A stretch of DNA of 45,197 bases, from NCBI GenBank assembly GCA_018239985.1, contig JAFEGK010000019.1, positions 2,368 through 47,564 of the forward strand. The letters run 5' to 3'. Positions 41,835-45,197 of the stretch are shown piece after piece. Under the pieces are notes generated by a model. That model worked only from the letters and a program-made list of their open reading frames with translations, ran no database searches and was not told where the DNA came from. This stretch comes from Verrucomicrobiota bacterium. GTDB lineage: Bacteria > Chlamydiota > Chlamydiia > Chlamydiales > Rhabdochlamydiaceae. Positions within the stretch are counted from its first letter, which is position 1. Each line of letters starts with the position of its first letter. The translations under genes and the position numbers were made by a program.

Positions 41835-44800
41835 ATGCAAATTTCTTCAATCAATAGTCCGTCGCAGCCTTCTCCTATAGATTTGTTAAATGAGCTCCAA
41901 TTGCATCACAAAAGCAATGGGACCAACCCTGCCAGCTATATGGTCTTTAAAGAGAGCAAAAGAGCTTTAAAAGAGCTCGCCAAAAAGGGGGAGCTCTCAG
42001 AAGAGCTCAGAAGCCGCGTTTTATCTATTTTAAATAAAAGAGGCCTTCACTACCGTTGCGAAAAGGGCCCGAGATTTGGGATTTTTGGGGTCTCATCAAC
42101 AGAAATCCTTTTCCGGTGTCCAAGGCTGTGGCATATTCTCAATCATCCCGAATCCCATCCGAAGGAATCAGCACTGATCAATTCATTAAGCGATGATGCT
42201 TTTCAGAAATTACTGGACTTCCGAAGTGAGAAGAGTAGTTCAATGACCATAGAAAGTTTTGTCGAGTTTGTTAGAGTAGTCACTCTTCTCAATATTCCTG
42301 AACTTGAAAATATCCATAAAGTAGCCCTGCTTTCGCGGTTGAATTCATCAGTGTTTTTGTTGAACATGAAGACATTCTACCAACTGGTATCGATCTTCCC
42401 AGATCATTTTTATCGACTGTTTGCAACAGTGCTATCTCGAAGTGTTCGCAATTCCTTTCCTCAAGATTGTTCGAATGAAGAGGTTGCTGCGGAATTTGAG
42501 CTCTTTAACAAGATGATCGACGGCTCGTTTGCAAATGAGAAGGAAAATCTATCTGCAGAAACGCTCTTCCGTTTCTTCTTATTTGCTCATAATGAAGGCA
42601 AAGGTTCGCACCCTCTTCATGTTGAGGTTTTTGGAATACTGCTCGAGCGATTAAAGAGTGGGGACTTAGACCCTAGTTACTCTCAAGTGCTTGTCAATTA
42701 TGCGGAGGAATCTCATGTGCTTCGTGAACGGATGAAAAAGGACAGTTTGGTCATAGAGTTGGAAGGTATTGGGAGCTGGTCTGTTTCTGTGTGGCCTCTG
42801 TTTGCGAAGAGTGATTATATTCGAACCCTCTTGAAATCGGGGCTTAAAACTGAGAAAGTCGTTTTGGAAGGAAATATCGCCAAGAGCTTTTTTATCCTTT
42901 ATGATCTTTGGATCAAAGCGAAACAGGTGGATCTTGAGCCCCTTTCCGTTGAGCAATTGATTGGTCTACTGCAGGGAGCTGATTTCTTTAAAGCCAGAGA
43001 TTTTTCTCACATAAATGCTATAATTGGCAATGCTATCGTTACCTCCTGTGACAACGACACAGATACGATCGCAGCGCTAGCAGAGATCGTTTGTAGCACT
43101 CCTTGTCAGGAAGTTGAAGACCATGTGATCTCATGGTTAAAAAAGAATCCCATTTTTTCCATTCAAGAAGAGGCAGGGAAGTATTCTGTTTCAATTAATC
43201 TGAAAGAACCGCCCCCGTTTGCAACGCTTCAATCAGGAATAAGAGTCTTAAAAATTCTACTGGATAATCATCGCCTCTCTAACGTTGTCGTCAAAGTGAA
43301 TGGAGAGGCTCATCAAGGGCTCATGCTTCTTTGTGGGATCTATTGCTGCTTTGAGCTGGGGCTTGCAAAAGAGAAAGAGGAGTTAGAGGGCAGGCTTTCT
43401 GCAATTAGACACGATTATCAACCCAACCCCTTAAGGGGGTGGAGCCATTGGGATGTTCTTTTGCTATTACGCAGATGCACGGATTCTTTAATGACCCACA
43501 TTCTCGAAGGACTTTCCGTTCAAAATTTTTGTGGCCTCTTTTGGTGGTCTGTAAAGGAATGTGTAAAAGGTAAAACTGCAGCCTCGCTGAAAGAAGAAGC
43601 TGCTGATATAGAGCGGATAGTGTCAGACAGAACTGGGAATGAAGCCCACAGGCTCACCCCTAGTCAGCTGCCCTATTTTCTCCATTCCTTATTCCAAACG
43701 GATATTGATCTAGAACAGTGTCCGGGGTTGCTGAATAACTTCGTAAGAGTGATCAGAGAGGGGCTAAGAGAAAAAACCTTAGATATTGCCTTATTTGAGA
43801 AAATCCTAGAGGAGTGCCGTGCTTTTTCCTCTGAAAAAGTGGATTTTATTAGGAATTTAAAAATTGGGGTTCAATACAGCTCTAGGGAGAGTCTTGAAGT
43901 TCCCGTTCATCTGCTTCTCAAGATGGAAAGCTGCCAGGGAAAACTCGGAGCGGAATTTGAAAGTATCCCCCTCGCAAGCGCTGTTTGGGCAGTACAATTC
44001 ATAGAAATGGTCTTTAACAAAAGTGAAGTTCCTCTTCTATCCGAAGCGGAGGCAAAGACTCTTCCGCCAGCCCATTTTCTTGCTCTAAAACAGTTACAAA
44101 GAGGACTTTTAGATGAAAAACATGCGCCGATGAAGTCACAGGCTTATAAGCTCGAATCTTTGGTTCCCTCCCTTCCTCATGGGACTTTAATGACCGCAGC
44201 AGCATGGGCCCTTTCAGTGGATTGCCAATCGCTTTTCGATAAGTGCTCAGCTAAATATTGCGGTAGTGCAAAAGTTCAATTCAAGAATTATAATTATCAT
44301 ACAAGTAGGCTTCATTTGTCCTCATTTGAATCCAAGCCATTGAGGCTGTTGAAAGTCATTGGCGATGAGTGCAGAAAACTATGGATAGATGTCGAAACGG
44401 ATGCGACAGATGGAAAAAATCCTTGGGCTCAAGTCGTAGAGGCCTGTCCTAACCTGACTCATCTATCGCTTATGGGGCGGGCTCCAATGGTTGAAACTCT
44501 TCCGCTAAGTGATCTTAAGAAGCTAGAATGGCTGACAATATCCGCTCGAGATGAATCGGCTTGGGAAGAGTTTAAGAAATTAAAAATCCCACCAACAATC
44601 CCTCGTATTGAGCTTCTGGTTAGCCTGGAGCATTTGAAAGAGGCTAAAGACTTTGAAATTTTTAAAAACCTGCCTTCTAAAGGAGTAAGGATTAGTCTAT
44701 GGTCTCCAAAAGAAAATAAAGGGTGGTTCTCTAGCGTTTGGAATCTCATGTCAACCGATCCGGTTGCTATTCTCTTTTCAACTCTGACTCATTTTAAAAC

Positions 44801-45161
44801 ACTGGAAGTAGATGGTGCTAATATTGATTCTTTGAATTATATTATTAAGAATAACCTAAATCTTGAAGAAGTAAACCTTAAATATGAAAACGAACGTCCA
44901 TACACTCAAGATATACAAACTCTAGTCAATCGCGGGGCTAAAAAATGCAATATTCAGATTGGTTACCATGACAGAAGTGGGAGAAATTGGATAAGAAATT
45001 TTCTGAACTATTTAGATGACCTCAGAGGGTGTAATCTTGAAGTGTCTTTATATACCGGACAAGAGAGTGATAAAGATCTAAGGGAAATTCTAAATGAGTA
45101 TAAAAAGAAAGATAGGGTAAAAGGGTTGCCCGAAGTCAAAGTTGATATCTCTTTGTATTAA
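41835..45161 (+). CDS. BTB/LRR-like eukaryotic-type effector candidate, 1108 aa
   Basis: A large soluble protein without signal peptide or membrane segment. Residues 303-400 look like a BTB/POZ domain (SLVIELEGIGSWSVSVWPLF, then SDYIRTLLKSGL, VVLEG, and the helices of SVEQLIGLLQGADFF). Residues 110-165 resemble the end of another BTB. The C-terminal part (about 870-1020) has leucine-rich patterns (CPNLTHLSLMG, LKKLEWLTIS, LNLEEVNLKYEN). BTB and LRR proteins act as Cullin-3 ubiquitin ligase adaptors in eukaryotes, and amoeba-associated chlamydiae are known for expanded families of this kind. Host-targeted function is an inference. It has its own promoter. Confidence 0.75.
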   Translation: MQISSINSPSQPSPIDLLNELQLHHKSNGTNPASYMVFKESKRALKELAKKGELSEELRSRVLSILNKRGLHYRCEKGPRFGIFGVSSTEILFRCPRLWHILNHPESHPKESALINSLSDDAFQKLLDFRSEKSSSMTIESFVEFVRVVTLLNIPELENIHKVALLSRLNSSVFLLNMKTFYQLVSIFPDHFYRLFATVLSRSVRNSFPQDCSNEEVAAEFELFNKMIDGSFANEKENLSAETLFRFFLFAHNEGKGSHPLHVEVFGILLERLKSGDLDPSYSQVLVNYAEESHVLRERMKKDSLVIELEGIGSWSVSVWPLFAKSDYIRTLLKSGLKTEKVVLEGNIAKSFFILYDLWIKAKQVDLEPLSVEQLIGLLQGADFFKARDFSHINAIIGNAIVTSCDNDTDTIAALAEIVCSTPCQEVEDHVISWLKKNPIFSIQEEAGKYSVSINLKEPPPFATLQSGIRVLKILLDNHRLSNVVVKVNGEAHQGLMLLCGIYCCFELGLAKEKEELEGRLSAIRHDYQPNPLRGWSHWDVLLLLRRCTDSLMTHILEGLSVQNFCGLFWWSVKECVKGKTAASLKEEAADIERIVSDRTGNEAHRLTPSQLPYFLHSLFQTDIDLEQCPGLLNNFVRVIREGLREKTLDIALFEKILEECRAFSSEKVDFIRNLKIGVQYSSRESLEVPVHLLLKMESCQGKLGAEFESIPLASAVWAVQFIEMVFNKSEVPLLSEAEAKTLPPAHFLALKQLQRGLLDEKHAPMKSQAYKLESLVPSLPHGTLMTAAAWALSVDCQSLFDKCSAKYCGSAKVQFKNYNYHTSRLHLSSFESKPLRLLKVIGDECRKLWIDVETDATDGKNPWAQVVEACPNLTHLSLMGRAPMVETLPLSDLKKLEWLTISARDESAWEEFKKLKIPPTIPRIELLVSLEHLKEAKDFEIFKNLPSKGVRISLWSPKENKGWFSSVWNLMSTDPVAILFSTLTHFKTLEVDGANIDSLNYIIKNNLNLEEVNLKYENERPYTQDIQTLVNRGAKKCNIQIGYHDRSGRNWIRNFLNYLDDLRGCNLEVSLYTGQESDKDLREILNEYKKKDRVKGLPEVKVDISLY

Positions 45162-45197
45162 ACCTGATAAATTCGGCTGCACCCTAACGATTTCGCC

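Noticed and set aside
45162-45197. Repeat fragment at the window end resembling the complement of about 10640-10670
   Set aside because: Only about 14 of 20 bases agree (TTGGTTGCGCCGAGTTT-like), too short and too diverged to call without the following sequence.

Overview
The window reads as chromosome of an environmental (Parachlamydiales-type) member of the phylum Chlamydiae. Three things point there. UvrA is a single polypeptide made of two complete UvrA copies, a chlamydial hallmark. Several gene neighbourhoods match the Chlamydia trachomatis order as I remember it: uvrA-pyk, the cdaA(ybbP)-ybbR-lpxL(htrB) cluster, nusB-murB and infC-rpmI-rplT-pheS. The accessory genes include a eukaryote-like BTB plus leucine-rich effector candidate and families of lineage-specific small proteins. 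I cannot fix the genus from the sequence alone.

Layout. 0-7.2 kb: divergent uvrA (-) and pyk (+). 7.2-10.4 kb: three AT-rich orphan genes on the minus strand, each with its own sigma70-like promoter and sharing a helical module. 10.7-15.7 kb: a tightly overlapping minus-strand operon cdaA-ybbR-glycosyltransferase-lpxL-rsmE (c-di-AMP synthesis plus LPS/envelope genes), preceded by a DnaQ-like exonuclease gene. 16.3-17.5 kb: a Dps-like ferritin and a small membrane protein. 17.7-20.9 kb: overlapping plus-strand operon nusB-murB-PHP phosphoesterase-folC. 20.9-22.8 kb (minus): a coiled-coil protein, a truncated DUF4143 remnant and an MnmM-type methyltransferase. 22.9-27.9 kb: tRNA-Val, a degenerate threonyl-tRNA-synthetase-like gene, infC, rpmI, rplT, pheS and an ABC-F ATPase. 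The order thrS-infC-rpmI-rplT-pheS is the classical bacterial one, but here the thrS position holds a catalytically dead-looking paralogue.

28-36 kb is accessory: three paralogous small proteins with a two-segment hydrophobic tail, two of them in line with a CPBP-type intramembrane protease; a decayed DUF4160/DUF2442 pair; a gene stub ended by a repeat; an AAA+ ATPase with paired palindromes in front of it; an MFS exporter; tRNA-Ser; and an unknown 321-aa protein. 36-45 kb holds an ADP-forming acyl-CoA synthetase/GNAT fusion, a Tyr/Arg-rich small protein, an orphan proline-rich protein, a membrane-anchored protein, thymidine kinase and a 1108-aa BTB/LRR-like protein.

Intergenic space is rich in large palindromic elements (about 10503-10625, 16395-16487, 17506-17676, 40946-41130). 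Two of the families have further copies inside the window (1-71 and 28699-28770; 32437-32502). Several promoters of the TTGACA-17-TATAAT type lie so close to their start codons that the mRNAs would be leaderless or nearly so.
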